From Pirellula sp. (GTDB taxonomy: Bacteria > Planctomycetota > Planctomycetia > Pirellulales > Pirellulaceae), in NCBI GenBank assembly GCA_021299695.1, contig JAJTEK010000026.1:1-52265 (forward strand): a DNA stretch of 52,265 nt. Direction: 5' to 3'. Positions 34,805 to 44,256 of the stretch are shown here, piece by piece; position 1 is the first letter of the stretch; each line of letters begins with the position of its first letter. A program made the position numbers and the translations under genes. The notes under the pieces are model-generated. The model saw nothing but the letters and a program-made list of their open reading frames with translations, was not told the DNA's origin and made no database searches.

Positions 34805-34843
34805 AAAAAAAACCGAGGAGGGGACAAAAGGTCCCCTCCTCGG
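34805..34843 (-). terminator. Strong rho-independent terminator on the minus strand
   Basis: A perfect 13-bp stem (CCGAGGAGGGGAC with GTCCCCTCCTCGG, loop AAAAG) is followed on the minus strand by eight T residues. This is the clearest terminator in the window. The histidine kinase gene converges on it, but no convincing minus-strand gene ends here, so it implies a short or non-coding minus-strand transcript starting right of it. Confidence 0.85.
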
Positions 34844-35064
34844 CAGCCACTTCCCTGACCGGCCCTACACACACGAACACATGAGCCGACCAGAGAATTG
34901 CGCTTTGGAACCCATTTGAGTTCTTCCATCTCAAATCGGTTCCAACTTTTCTCCCAACCGTCCTTAGGAAACACGCGACGGCTGTATCGAAACGTCCGTC
35001 GCGCCGAATCGGTGTAGAGCAATGTTGGTGCCAAAGCCCCAATCAAAACTGCTTTTTGTCCGAG

Positions 35065-35087
35065 CCTTTTGAAAAGGTTGGTTTTTT
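35065..35087 (+). terminator. Weak terminator-like hairpin
   Basis: CCTTTTGAAAAGG is a 13-base palindrome followed by TTGG and six T residues on the plus strand. It lies in the 485-base gap between the kinase and the 646-residue gene. Confidence 0.35.
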
Positions 35088-35109
35088 CCCTGATTTTTCA
35101 TAAGGTTTC

Positions 35110-35259
35110 ATGAATCGACCCATCATGATGGATCGACGAAGCCGAACAGGCCGACTTGAACTACTCGGGCAACTCGCAGAGAATCCCGGTGGCTTACGAT
35201 CTCAGAACAAGTGTCCATTTCTCAAATTGCGAATTGCTAGAACCGCGAAAGAGACCTAG
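35110..35259 (+). CDS. Possible 49-residue leader ORF
   Basis: An ATG preceded by AAGG at a fair distance opens a 49-residue basic frame (contains RRSRTGRLELLGQLAENPGG). It ends six bases before the next start codon and overlaps that gene's ribosome site. It may be a small coupled gene or chance. No family is recognised. Confidence 0.28.
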   Translation: MNRPIMMDRRSRTGRLELLGQLAENPGGLRSQNKCPFLKLRIARTAKET

Positions 35260-35265
35260 AAGGCA

Positions 35266-37206
35266 ATGAGCGTTTTTTCGTATGGCGATTGGTTGACGTT
35301 GATTCCGGTAGTGCATGGCAGTGCGGCTTATGCCAGTGCGCTTCGCAAGGAGTTATTGAGTCGATCGTTTGATGCGTTGGCTGTGCCGTTGCCGGAGTCT
35401 TTTTCCGAGGAGGTGATTCGAGGGGTCGAGCGGTTGCCGGCCTTGTCGATCGTCGTCCGGAGAAATGCACTTGAGCAAGATCGTATCGAGGATACAGCGC
35501 GGTGGTATCAGGAATCGGGGCACCAGGAATTGGGGGACCAGGAATTTCCCGAGGCGATGCCTCGGGGGACTTATGTTCCGATCGATCCTTGCCAGGCTCT
35601 GATCGCAGCGATCCGCATGGCCTTGGGAGAAAGGATTGCTTTAGAGTGGATTGATAGCGAGGGGGATTCGATCGAGAATCATTCGCCGGTGATCGCCGAC
35701 TGTTATGCGATACGCCACACGACGCTTGAGCGATTCTGCAGTGCGATGTTGCCGGCCATTGGTCCGCCGAGTTTAGGGTTAGCCAGTTCCTCGATTCTCG
35801 AGCGGATCGATACGATGGCCCGGAGGATTTTAGCGATGCGCGCTCGCTATTCTCGGATTGTGGCATTGTGCCCGCTGGAGACTTGGCCATGGCTTCGAGA
35901 GGCGATTGGCAAGGGGCAGTCGGATGCGGGGGATCGCGAGGATGCACGTGGGGATGACGCTCCGAGAGCGGAGCTTTATGGGGTCGATCCGCGGAGTTAT
36001 CTTTTTATGCTCGGCGAGTTGCCGTTTATCACGGGGCTTATCGAGCAGGCTCGGCAGGATTTCGAGGATGACGATCGGGTGGTTGCCGAGGGTCTTAAGG
36101 AGTTGTTTGTCACGGCCCGGAGTTCCTATCGCCAGGAGCTTGGGAATCGCGCTCGGCAGATTACCCCTTTGTTGATATCGCAGTGTTTGAAGTATGTGCG
36201 GAACCAGACGTTGCTCGATCGTCGGATGACACCGAGTTTTTATACATTGGCCAAGTCGGCACAGCAGATGATGGGCGATACGTACACGAGTCACTTGGTC
36301 AATTCGGCGACCGAGTATCGTTTTGATAGTTACGAGCAGACGGTGGGTTTAGAGACGATCCGGATGGGGATTGGGGTCGGGCAGTTGCCTGGTACGGGTC
36401 CGACTGCGTTGGTATCGCGATTGCCAGGCCCCCCGATGCAGTGGCATGCATTGGAGCTTAAGCGGCCCGCGGGGAAAAAAGATCAGCGTCGTTGGGAGAG
36501 CCGTTGGAATCCTTACATGCAGTGTTCGTGGCCTGAGGAGGACACGCAGATCGAGAGTTTCCGCAATCGGGTGGCAGAGCGAGCGCGTCAGATCCTCGGA
36601 GCCGACTTGGCCAGGACCGAGAAGTTCACGACGAGCATTATGGATGGGTTGGATCTACGAGAGACTTTGCGGCATTGGCATGACGGATCTTTGTATGTGA
36701 AGGTCAATCCGCCGTCGGTCGGGCAGGTCAACGTGACGGTGATGATATTCGATCCCGAACCGGATCCTCGGGAGTATTCATGGAGAGCGACTTGGTTTTC
36801 CGAGCATCCTGAGGAGTCGACGTTGGCCTTTTTCGCTACCCCTTTTCATAAACAGATGATTGGACCTGGGGTAGCGATGGCCACCTATGGGGGGTCGATG
36901 TTCATCTATCCGCCTAGGCCGATTGTCGACATTTGGCAAGACGAGCGATTGGACTTTACCGACACGCTCGAGCAGCGGCTGGTTGCCGCTGCATGTATGC
37001 ACTCCGAATCGCGGCATGTGGCCTTGATGAGTTCGACTCCGCCGGGTCAGGTGCTCAAGAAGATAGCCAAGCGGTTTTCACGCAAGTTGGTTCATGTGCC
37101 GCTTGCGCATTTCTCGGACAGTGTGATTCAGCAGTTGCGGGTCTTCCATGTTCTCAATGGTCGTCACGTGCGAACTTACGCGGCGAACTTTATCCGCAAG
37201 TCCTAA
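35266..37206 (+). CDS. Unrecognised 646-residue cytoplasmic protein
   Basis: The product has no signal peptide, membrane helix or clear catalytic motif. Its opening (LIPVVHGSAAYASALRKELL, FDALAVPLPESFSEEV) faintly recalls the TraB/DUF5682-type start in which a His-containing strand is followed by a helix and a Pro-rich loop. I do not rely on this. The middle is helical with many Arg and Glu. The last 200 residues include a probable beta-rich unit (VNVTVMIFDPEPDPREYS) and a small cluster of His, Ser and Cys (AAACMHSESRHVA). AAGG lies five bases before the ATG. Three short 15-bp-like units encode HQELGDQEF near residue 86. It appears to be a conserved-looking planctomycete protein of unknown role, on its own in the locus. 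Confidence 0.72.
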   Translation: MSVFSYGDWLTLIPVVHGSAAYASALRKELLSRSFDALAVPLPESFSEEVIRGVERLPALSIVVRRNALEQDRIEDTARWYQESGHQELGDQEFPEAMPRGTYVPIDPCQALIAAIRMALGERIALEWIDSEGDSIENHSPVIADCYAIRHTTLERFCSAMLPAIGPPSLGLASSSILERIDTMARRILAMRARYSRIVALCPLETWPWLREAIGKGQSDAGDREDARGDDAPRAELYGVDPRSYLFMLGELPFITGLIEQARQDFEDDDRVVAEGLKELFVTARSSYRQELGNRARQITPLLISQCLKYVRNQTLLDRRMTPSFYTLAKSAQQMMGDTYTSHLVNSATEYRFDSYEQTVGLETIRMGIGVGQLPGTGPTALVSRLPGPPMQWHALELKRPAGKKDQRRWESRWNPYMQCSWPEEDTQIESFRNRVAERARQILGADLARTEKFTTSIMDGLDLRETLRHWHDGSLYVKVNPPSVGQVNVTVMIFDPEPDPREYSWRATWFSEHPEESTLAFFATPFHKQMIGPGVAMATYGGSMFIYPPRPIVDIWQDERLDFTDTLEQRLVAAACMHSESRHVALMSSTPPGQVLKKIAKRFSRKLVHVPLAHFSDSVIQQLRVFHVLNGRHVRTYAANFIRKS

Positions 37207-37240
37207 GGTCCGGCGCTGAGAGCCTCAGGCGATGAGAGCC

Positions 37241-38173
37241 TCAGAGCGGTTTGCAGTTTGGGTATTCGAAGAAGCCTTGTCCGGTTTTGACACCGAGGTG
37301 GCCCGCAGCGACCAGGGGTTCGATGCGAGCGATCAGGGGAGCCCATACATGGTCCCCTTCGACGAACCGTGCGTTGGACATTGTCTGGAGCATCAGATCG
37401 AGTCCAATTTGGTCCATGATGCCAAAGGGCCCGACGCTCATTCCGGTGGCTTTGGTCCAGGCCAGGTCGATGCTTTGTGGGTCGCTGACACCTCGATCGA
37501 GGAGTTGCAAGGCCGAGAGGAGGACCGATTTGAGCATGGCGTTGAATAGATAGCCGCTGTTTTCGACCGTTTGGACGATCGGAGTTTGTCCGATTTTGCG
37601 AGCCAGTTGGCTCAGGCGTTCGAGGGTATCGGGGTGGGTATCGGGGCCGGCGGCCACATCGACTAGGGTGGCTTTCCAGATGGGGACATGGAAATGGAAG
37701 TGCGCATAGCGAGCCGGGTGTTGGATGTATTTCGAGAAGGTCGAGGGTACGAAGTACGAGCTGTTCGAGGCCAGGATCGTTTCGGCGGAGAATGCTTCGG
37801 AGAGCTGTTTGAGGAGTCGTCGTTTCAGGGCGGCCAATTCCGGGACGCATTCGAGAACCAGATCGACCTGGGGAAGTTGCGAAGCGCGTTCTAGCAGGGC
37901 GGGGAGTTCAAGGAGTTCGAGGTTCGCTTCGATTTGGGCTTGGGAGCATTTAGGCCAATAGCCTTCGTCGCCAAAAGGTCCGAGGTTCTCAAGGATCCAG
38001 TCTTTCGAAGCAATAAGAGGAGCGGGGTAGGGGTCGCACAGCAGGACATTTAGGCCGTGCGAGAGCATTTGGCCGGCGATTTGTCGGCCGGTCCAGCCTG
38101 CACCGACGATCGCGACGGTTTCGCGACGGGATGCCGAGGGGTTGATCGGAGAGTTCGATGGGGATGATTTCAC
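37241..38173 (-). CDS. 3-hydroxyacyl-CoA dehydrogenase family protein
   Basis: The 310-residue product has the NAD-binding start VAIVGAGWTGRQIAGQML and ECVPELAALKRRLL. The family's SNSSYF segment is followed by HFHFHVPIWKATLVDV, where the catalytic His falls, and the C-terminal helical domain ends in GVKTGQGFFEYP. It would oxidise 3-hydroxyacyl-CoA (or 3-hydroxybutyryl-CoA) in beta-oxidation or a related pathway. The start codon is GTG. It is oriented against its neighbours, converging on the unknown 646-residue gene and diverging from rpsB. Exact substrate chain length cannot be told from sequence. Confidence 0.9.
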   Translation of the reverse strand: MKSSPSNSPINPSASRRETVAIVGAGWTGRQIAGQMLSHGLNVLLCDPYPAPLIASKDWILENLGPFGDEGYWPKCSQAQIEANLELLELPALLERASQLPQVDLVLECVPELAALKRRLLKQLSEAFSAETILASNSSYFVPSTFSKYIQHPARYAHFHFHVPIWKATLVDVAAGPDTHPDTLERLSQLARKIGQTPIVQTVENSGYLFNAMLKSVLLSALQLLDRGVSDPQSIDLAWTKATGMSVGPFGIMDQIGLDLMLQTMSNARFVEGDHVWAPLIARIEPLVAAGHLGVKTGQGFFEYPNCKPL

Positions 38174-38306
38174 GGGTAGGGTGCGGGAGTTCTTCGAGGT
38201 GGATTTCGGGGACTACTTTTGGGGCTGTTTTGGGCGGAAGTGGGTTTTGGAGGTCAAGGAAGGGTGGATTTTGGGTTCGATTGGAGCCGATGGACGGGAT
38301 TTACGA

Positions 38307-38334
38307 TTGACGGAACCGGCAGATCCGTTGTAAT
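38307..38334 (+). promoter_or_regulatory. Probable rpsB-tsf promoter
   Basis: TTGACG at 38307-38312 and TGTAAT at 38329-38334 are spaced by 16 bases. This predicts a leader of about 210 bases before rpsB, long enough for autoregulation by ribosomal protein S2, though no known leader motif was recognised in it. Confidence 0.5.
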
Positions 38335-38553
38335 TCTCTCCGTAAAGGGTCGGCAAGTAAGGGGTTAGACAGACTCCGTGCGTCCCGATTTGAGAAACCT
38401 TGCGAAATTCTTTTTAGTGGCCGAAGGTCTGCGTCGTTGCGGATCTGTGGGGAATTTGGTTTTGCCGCCGAGTTCTTTCATGGCAGGATTTCGCCCATGT
38501 CTGGTCTTCCGGGGGGGAACCTTTGGAATTCCGGGAATTTGAAGGAGATAAGC

Positions 38554-39345
38554 GTGGCAAACGAGTTAGTAAGCAAATTGATTGAGGCAGGTGCGCACTT
38601 CGGACACCGAGTGAGTCGGTGGAATCCCAAGATGGCACCGTACATTTACGGCCGCAAGAATCTGATTCACATTATCGACATTCGCGAGACGCTTCGTGGG
38701 ATGTTGCGAGCCAAGAAGTATTTGAGCCAAGTGGCCCAGGGTGGTTCGCTTGTGCTCTTTGTCGGGACCAAGCGTCAGGCATCCGAGGTCATCCAACGAG
38801 AGGCGACCCGATGTGGAATGCCCTTTGTCAGCGAGCGTTGGCTAGGAGGTTGTTTGACAAACTTCCGAACGATTCGCGATCGGATGGGTCGACTCGAGGA
38901 ACTCGAGACGATCATGAACAGCGATAAGCTCAACGGTTATTCCAAGAAGATGCAATCGGCCTTGAGCCGTGAGTATCGCAAGATCTATCGGAACCTCAAC
39001 GGTATCCGCACCTTGAACCGGATGCCAGAGTGCCTTGTCATTATCGATCCGAAGAAAGAAAAGAATGCGATTCGCGAAGCGAAGGCTTTGGGGATCACGA
39101 CCGTCGCACTGATCGACACCGACTGCGATCCATCGCAAGTCGACCTGGTCATCCCGGGCAACGACGACGGGATTCGCTCGATCGATTTGATTGTCAAGCA
39201 GCTTGCTGATGCTGTGTTGGCTGGCAAGTCGGAGAATCCCGAGTTGATGAAGACCGTCCCGCAGTCCGCACCGGCAGCCTCATCGGCGGTCAAAGACGCC
39301 GTGAGCGAAATGGCAGCGATGGCTGAAAAAGAAGCTTTGGGCTAA
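38554..39345 (+). CDS. rpsB: 30S ribosomal protein S2
   Basis: The product (263 residues from this start) is ribosomal protein S2: [20 protein letters not shown] near the start, then [37 protein letters not shown] and the late [14 protein letters not shown] strong AAGGAG site seven bases before GTG 38554 decides the start; an ATG-initiated frame from 38437 would add 39 unrelated residues. It forms the usual pair with tsf, 47 bases downstream. The C-terminal extension rich in Ala/Ser is modest. Confidence 0.98.
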   Translation: MANELVSKLIEAGAHFGHRVSRWNPKMAPYIYGRKNLIHIIDIRETLRGMLRAKKYLSQVAQGGSLVLFVGTKRQASEVIQREATRCGMPFVSERWLGGCLTNFRTIRDRMGRLEELETIMNSDKLNGYSKKMQSALSREYRKIYRNLNGIRTLNRMPECLVIIDPKKEKNAIREAKALGITTVALIDTDCDPSQVDLVIPGNDDGIRSIDLIVKQLADAVLAGKSENPELMKTVPQSAPAASSAVKDAVSEMAAMAEKEALG

Positions 39346-39392
39346 CGCATTCGATCCATGCTAATGAGCTAACAATTGGAGAAAACAGATCA

Positions 39393-40373
39393 ATGTCGAA
39401 TATTTCCGCAAGTGACGTAGCCGAGCTCCGCAAGCAAACCGGGGCTGGTTTGATGGATTGCAAAAAGGCGCTGCAAGAGTCCAGTGGCAACTATGAAGGG
39501 GCTCTTGAGTACCTTCGCAAGCAGGGCCGCAAGGTTGCCGATAAGGTTGCCGATCGGGACACCAACGAAGGTTGTGTTGTCACGGCTTTGAACGACACCA
39601 AGACCACGGGTGTTGTTTTGGCGCTCTGTTGCCAGACCGACTTTGTCGCCAAGAACGAAGGTTTTACTTCGCTAGCCACCCGGCTTGGCAAGCTGGCTTT
39701 GGACAACAACGTCGAGAGCGTCGAGCAATTGAACGCTTTGCCGATCGATGGCATGAGCGTTGCTGAGAAGCTCGTCGAGCAAACCGGCAAGATCGGCGAG
39801 AAGCTCGTCGTCTCGGAGCTTTACCGGCTCAGTGGTGACAAGCTCTCGAGCTACATCCATGCCGGCAGCAAAATCGGTGTTTTGCTTGCGTTCAAAGATG
39901 GTGGCAAGGCAGGATCCGACGAGTTCTTCCGAGGGGTGGCCATGCACATCGCGGCGATGAAGCCATCGATTTTGAATTTCTCGGAATTCGATCCTGGATT
40001 TGTCGCCACCGAGACCGAGTCGATGGCCGCGCGGATCAAGACCGAGAACGAAGACTTAGCCCGTCTTGGCAAACCCTTGAAGACCGTTCCGCAGTTCGTC
40101 AGCCGATTGCAGTTGACCCCTGAGGTCATGAAGGCAGCCGAGGACGCGATCAAGGACGTGCTCAGGGCCGAGGGCAAGCCTGAGAAGATTTGGGACAAGA
40201 TTGTCCCGGGCAAGCTGGATCGGTTTGTCGCCGATAATACCCTTTTGGATCAAGACCGCTGTTTGCTCAACCAATTTTATGTGCTCGACGAGACCAAAAC
40301 CGTCGAGGCGGCCGTGAAGGCTTTTGCCGACACCGCATCGATCGTCGCATTCCGACGCGTCGCGATCGGTTAA
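39393..40373 (+). CDS. tsf: Elongation factor Ts
   Basis: The 326-residue product exchanges GDP for GTP on EF-Tu. The N-terminal UBA-type helix set reads VAELRKQTGAGLMDCKKALQ, followed by the core TDFVAKNEGF motif and the C-terminal dimer-like region. It is somewhat longer than the E. coli protein. It lies 47 bases after rpsB, the conserved bacterial order, and a hairpin terminator follows. Confidence 0.98.
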   Translation: MSNISASDVAELRKQTGAGLMDCKKALQESSGNYEGALEYLRKQGRKVADKVADRDTNEGCVVTALNDTKTTGVVLALCCQTDFVAKNEGFTSLATRLGKLALDNNVESVEQLNALPIDGMSVAEKLVEQTGKIGEKLVVSELYRLSGDKLSSYIHAGSKIGVLLAFKDGGKAGSDEFFRGVAMHIAAMKPSILNFSEFDPGFVATETESMAARIKTENEDLARLGKPLKTVPQFVSRLQLTPEVMKAAEDAIKDVLRAEGKPEKIWDKIVPGKLDRFVADNTLLDQDRCLLNQFYVLDETKTVEAAVKAFADTASIVAFRRVAIG

Positions 40374-40478
40374 ATCGGTCATATCGGTTAAATCAGATTG
40401 TCCGGCTTGTGCCTAGATTTTCCGGCTTGTGCTGAGATCGCCTAGGGAAAACAAGTTCCGATACAACAAGTTCCGATA
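40374..40478. repeat. Short tandem duplications after tsf
   Basis: Three successive duplications lie in the gap after tsf: ATCGGTTAAATC-type units at 40374-40395, a pair containing TCCGGCTTGTGC near 40400-40435, and AACAAGTTCCGATAC twice near 40450-40478. They are non-coding and precede the terminator. Confidence 0.75.
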
Positions 40479-40487
40479 CGAAGAAAC

Positions 40488-40525
40488 AAAGACCCTGGGG
40501 TTTGCGAAAACCCTGGGGTCTTTTT
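40488..40525 (+). terminator. Rho-independent terminator of rpsB-tsf
   Basis: AAGACCC and GGGTCTT form the base of a bulged hairpin whose upper part pairs GGGTTT with AAACCC. TTTTTA follows on the plus strand. Confidence 0.8.
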
Positions 40526-40625
40526 ATTTGACGGGTTCTTGGGGAAATCCGGTCCGAATTTGAGTACAATTCTGCGTGTCCATTGCTCGAAGCTACAGAA
40601 TATTGAGTCATGGTGTTAGGGATTC

Positions 40626-42395
40626 ATGGCGGAACGGAAAGGGAAATGCACAATCATGCGGACCAAGAAACTTCGACGACCTTTGGTTTTCCAAGCTGCA
40701 TCGGTTGTTTTTTCGGCCTTGTTGCTCTTCGTTGGCTTAGGCAACCTCTGGGGCGTTTCAGGTTTCGCAACTCGGGCATTTGCCCAGGACGAGGCTTCGA
40801 AGCCCAATCGCAAGGCGACGGTTCCGGTTCAGACGGAAAAGATCGATAAGGCGATCGAGGCCAGTTGGTCCGATGCAGGGGTGCGTCCTTCGCCGGTCGA
40901 AGACGATTTGAAGTGGTGCCGTCGGGTCTATTTGGATGTGATAGGGCGGATACCGAGTTTCGAAGAGATGTCGGTGTTCATGAAGGACAAGTCGTTGGAT
41001 CGCAAGTTGAATTTGTTGCGACGGCTCTTGGAAGACGATCAGTACACCGAGGAGTACGCGAACCATTGGTCGACCGTATGGACCAACATTCTCATCGGTC
41101 GCAACGGGGGAATGGAAGAGCGATCGCTGACGAGTCGCCAGGGGATGCAGAAGTACCTGCGCGACAGTTTTGCAAGCAACAAGCCTTATAACACGATGGT
41201 TCATGAGTTGGTCACCGCAACGGGCTCTACCAAGCCTGGTGCGGAGAACTTCAACGGAGCGACGAACTTCTTGGCGATGAAAGTCAACGAGGAGAACGGG
41301 GTTCAGGCGACGGCGGCGGTATCAAAGATTTTCTTGGGGTTGCAGGTTCAGTGCACGCAGTGCCATAACCATCCATTCAATCAATGGAAGCAGCAAAAGT
41401 TTTGGGAGTTCAATGCGTTCTTCCGTCAAACGCGGGCTCTGCGCCGCTTTGTGCGAGGGACCGACGACATCGACCACATCGAGTTGGTCAATGAGGATTT
41501 CTCTGGCGAGGGTTCGCATCCGGACAAGGCCGAGATTTACTACACGCTGCGCAACGGGGTGGCCAAGGTTGCTTATCCGGTTTTTGTCGATGGAACAGCC
41601 GTCGGCAAAAGCGGGTATGTCTCGGAGGTCAACCGACGCGGCGAACTAGGGAACCTCATGATGGAGAGCGATTATCTCGACAAGACGATCGTCAATCGCA
41701 TGTGGGCGCACTTTTTGGGGTACGGCTTTACCAAGCCTATCGATGACTTGGGGCCTCACAATCCGGTAGCCAACTTGGAGTTGTTTGAGACCTTGGCCAA
41801 GGATTTCCGAGAGAACAGTTATGACCTCAAGCAATTGATCGTCTGGATCACCTTATCGAAGCCTTATCAATTGACCTCGAAGATGACCAAAGACAACGAG
41901 TCGGACGATCCGACGATGGGAGAGATGCCCAAGTTCAGTCACTTCTATACCCGTCAGATGAGCGCCGAGCAGTTGTATGCTTCGTTAGCGGTTGCCACTC
42001 AGGCCAATCGCAAGGGAAATTTGGAGGAGCAGCAACGGCGGCGCGAGGAGTGGATGCGTCAGTTCATCGTCGCGTTTGGAACCGATGAGGGGGATGAGAC
42101 GACGACGTTCAACGGCTCGATTCCTCAGGGGCTCATGATGTTCAACGGCGATTTGATCCGCGCGGCGATCGCGCTCGAACCCGGGACTTGGCTCCATCAG
42201 CTCAGCACGGGCAAGGGAACACCGCAGGACAAGGTTCAGTTTTTGTTCATCGCCGGACTCGGTCGCAAGCCACGTCCAGAAGAGTTGTCCGTCGCGACGC
42301 AGATCTTGGTCGCGCGCAAGGGTGAGGTCGGGGGGATGCTCCAGGACATGTGGTGGGCGATCCTCAACAGCAACGAGTTCATTTTCAACCACTAA
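40626..42395 (+). CDS. DUF1549 and DUF1553 domain exported protein
   Basis: The 589-residue product has a long signal peptide (hydrophobic SALLLFVGLGNLWGVS then ATRAFAQ). The DUF1549 part contains RRVYLDVIGRIPSFEE, and a haem-type CTQCH motif lies at residues 243-247 (QVQCTQCHNHPFNQWKQ). The DUF1553 part contains LDKTIVNRMWAHFLGYGF and the ending GLGRKPRPEELSVA. These proteins are abundant in planctomycetes and their role is unknown. The CxxCH suggests that haem may be bound in the periplasm. AGGG lies eight bases before ATG 40626; the inner ATG 40656 is an alternative. It is followed by a DUF1501 gene, its usual partner. Confidence 0.95.
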   Translation: MAERKGKCTIMRTKKLRRPLVFQAASVVFSALLLFVGLGNLWGVSGFATRAFAQDEASKPNRKATVPVQTEKIDKAIEASWSDAGVRPSPVEDDLKWCRRVYLDVIGRIPSFEEMSVFMKDKSLDRKLNLLRRLLEDDQYTEEYANHWSTVWTNILIGRNGGMEERSLTSRQGMQKYLRDSFASNKPYNTMVHELVTATGSTKPGAENFNGATNFLAMKVNEENGVQATAAVSKIFLGLQVQCTQCHNHPFNQWKQQKFWEFNAFFRQTRALRRFVRGTDDIDHIELVNEDFSGEGSHPDKAEIYYTLRNGVAKVAYPVFVDGTAVGKSGYVSEVNRRGELGNLMMESDYLDKTIVNRMWAHFLGYGFTKPIDDLGPHNPVANLELFETLAKDFRENSYDLKQLIVWITLSKPYQLTSKMTKDNESDDPTMGEMPKFSHFYTRQMSAEQLYASLAVATQANRKGNLEEQQRRREEWMRQFIVAFGTDEGDETTTFNGSIPQGLMMFNGDLIRAAIALEPGTWLHQLSTGKGTPQDKVQFLFIAGLGRKPRPEELSVATQILVARKGEVGGMLQDMWWAILNSNEFIFNH

Positions 42396-42424
42396 GGTTC
42401 TTATCTAGAAAAAGGTGTTTTGCT

Positions 42425-43699
42425 ATGTGGAATCGATTTTCAACACCCAACGGGATGTCCCGTCGTCATTTCATGTCGCATATGGCCGGCGCAAGCGCGA
42501 TGCTTGGCAGCTCGCTGTCGCTTGGGCATTCGCTCCGAGTCCATGCCGACACGCTCAAGAAGAACCGCAAATCCTGTATCTTGTTGTGGATGGGTGGTGG
42601 CCCATCGACGATGGACATCTGGGATCTCAAGCCAGGTACGGACAACGGCGGACCGTTCAAAGCGATCAGCACCTCCGGAGACGTTCAGATTTCCGAGCAC
42701 ATGCCTTTGATGGCCCAGCAGATGCACCACATGGCGATCGTCCGATCGATGAGCACCCGCGAAGCCGACCACAACCGGGGTCGTTACTACATGCACACCG
42801 GGTATGTTCCCGATGCGAACGTAGACTACCCGAGTTATGGGGCGGTTATGGCCCACGAGTTGATCTCGCAACGACCGGATCTTGAGATTCCCCCGTTTGT
42901 CGCCGTCGGTGGGGCGAGCGAAGGTCCTGGGTTCCTAGGGATGTCCTGGGCTCCTTTTAACGTCACGAGCAATGGTCGGGTCCGCAACTTGGAGATGAGC
43001 GTCGATTCCGATCGGCTCAACCAACGGCGTATCGCCCTTGAGACGATCGAAAACTCGTTCATCAGTCAAAACCGAGGCGGAGTATTGGAAGACCACCGCA
43101 AGGTACTAGGAAAGACATTTGATTTGCTCACCAGCAAGCAAATGGAGGCTTTTCAGGTCGACAAGGAGCCCACGGAGGTCAAGGAGCGCTATGGCGTAGG
43201 CGGGTTCGGCCAAGGCTGTTTGCTTGCAAGGCGTCTTGTGGAGGCCGGCGTTGCGTTTGTCGAGGTCGACTTGGGTGGCTGGGACAACCACCAGAACATT
43301 TTCCGAACTCTCGAAAACGATCGCTTGCCGGTTTTGGACAAAGCCATGGCGGCCTTGACCTCCGACCTCGACGAACGAGGGCTATTGGAAGACACCTGCA
43401 TTGTTTGGATGGGTGAATTCAGTCGAACGCCACGTATCAATGGTGATGCGGGACGCGACCACTGGGCCCGAGCCTGGAGCGTTGTCGTCGGTGGTGGCGG
43501 GATCAAGGGAGGTCAGGCCATCGGTGCTACGAACGAGGATGGGACGGAAGTCGACGGCGAGCCCTACTCCTCGGAGGACGTGATGGCGTCGGTTTGCCAT
43601 GCTTTGGGAATATCCCTTGAGACGACGTTCACGAGCCGAAGTGGTCGTCCGATGAAGATCGCTAACAGCGGCAAGCTCATCAAGGGACTATTTGCTTAG
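42425..43699 (+). CDS. DUF1501 family exported protein
   Basis: The 424-residue product carries a Tat-like signal (MSRRHFMSHMAGASAMLG) and DUF1501 features related to sulfatases/alkaline phosphatases: ILLWMGGGPSTMDIWDLKPG, HMPLMAQQMHHMAIVRSMST, DLGGWDNHQN and EFSRTPRINGDAGRDHW. A start at 42350 would extend it into the preceding gene; ATG 42425 gives the Tat signal and is chosen. It follows the DUF1549/DUF1553 gene by 29 bases, the standard pairing. The molecular role is unknown; a metal-dependent periplasmic hydrolase-like fold is inferred. Confidence 0.95.
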   Translation: MWNRFSTPNGMSRRHFMSHMAGASAMLGSSLSLGHSLRVHADTLKKNRKSCILLWMGGGPSTMDIWDLKPGTDNGGPFKAISTSGDVQISEHMPLMAQQMHHMAIVRSMSTREADHNRGRYYMHTGYVPDANVDYPSYGAVMAHELISQRPDLEIPPFVAVGGASEGPGFLGMSWAPFNVTSNGRVRNLEMSVDSDRLNQRRIALETIENSFISQNRGGVLEDHRKVLGKTFDLLTSKQMEAFQVDKEPTEVKERYGVGGFGQGCLLARRLVEAGVAFVEVDLGGWDNHQNIFRTLENDRLPVLDKAMAALTSDLDERGLLEDTCIVWMGEFSRTPRINGDAGRDHWARAWSVVVGGGGIKGGQAIGATNEDGTEVDGEPYSSEDVMASVCHALGISLETTFTSRSGRPMKIANSGKLIKGLFA

Positions 43700-43700
43700 T

Positions 43701-44252
43701 GTGCACGAGGATCTGACCAATCGCTCCGATGGTTTCGAACTTGGTTCTTGGGACCCCGAGAAGCTCATCGCTGAGCATTATCTTGGGGTCTGGAGATATT
43801 TAAAAGCGATCGGATGCCCGATCCATTTGGCAGACGATCTAGCCCAAGAAACTTTTGTCGCGGTTCTGAGAAAGCCCTTCGAGTTGATCAATCCGCAAGC
43901 GACATCGTCGTATTTACGACGAGTCGCCTTCCACCTGATGCTCGAGTACAAGCGGAAGTTTGGTGCGACCGGATTGACCGATCAAGCTGAGATTCTCGAC
44001 CGTTACTGGACCCGTTGGGCTGGATCCGACGTCTCCGGAGATCGGGTGCTCGATGCGCTCGGAGAGTGCTTTCAAAGACTTACGGCAAGGGCCCAAAAGT
44101 CCTTGAAGATGCGTTTTGAGGAGCGAGCATCGCGAGAGCAAATCGCCGCTGATTTGCAGATCAGCCAAAACGGCGTGAAGAACTTACAGCAAAGGGCCAA
44201 GGCCCAATTGAGACAATGCCTTGAAGAGAAACTCGGAGCGGTAGACCGGTAG
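43701..44252 (+). CDS. ECF-type RNA polymerase sigma factor
   Basis: The 183-residue product has region 2 (ADDLAQETFVAVLRKP, then SYLRRVAFHLMLEYKRK) and region 4 (ERASREQIAADLQISQNGVKNLQQRAKAQLRQCL). GTG 43701 follows the DUF1501 stop by one base; TTG 43692 is an in-frame alternative that overlaps that gene. It is followed four bases later by a gene for a single-span membrane protein that could serve as its anti-sigma factor. Co-transcription with the DUF1549/DUF1553-DUF1501 pair suggests that it controls this surface system. Confidence 0.92.
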   Translation: MHEDLTNRSDGFELGSWDPEKLIAEHYLGVWRYLKAIGCPIHLADDLAQETFVAVLRKPFELINPQATSSYLRRVAFHLMLEYKRKFGATGLTDQAEILDRYWTRWAGSDVSGDRVLDALGECFQRLTARAQKSLKMRFEERASREQIAADLQISQNGVKNLQQRAKAQLRQCLEEKLGAVDR

Positions 44253-44256
44253 ATCG

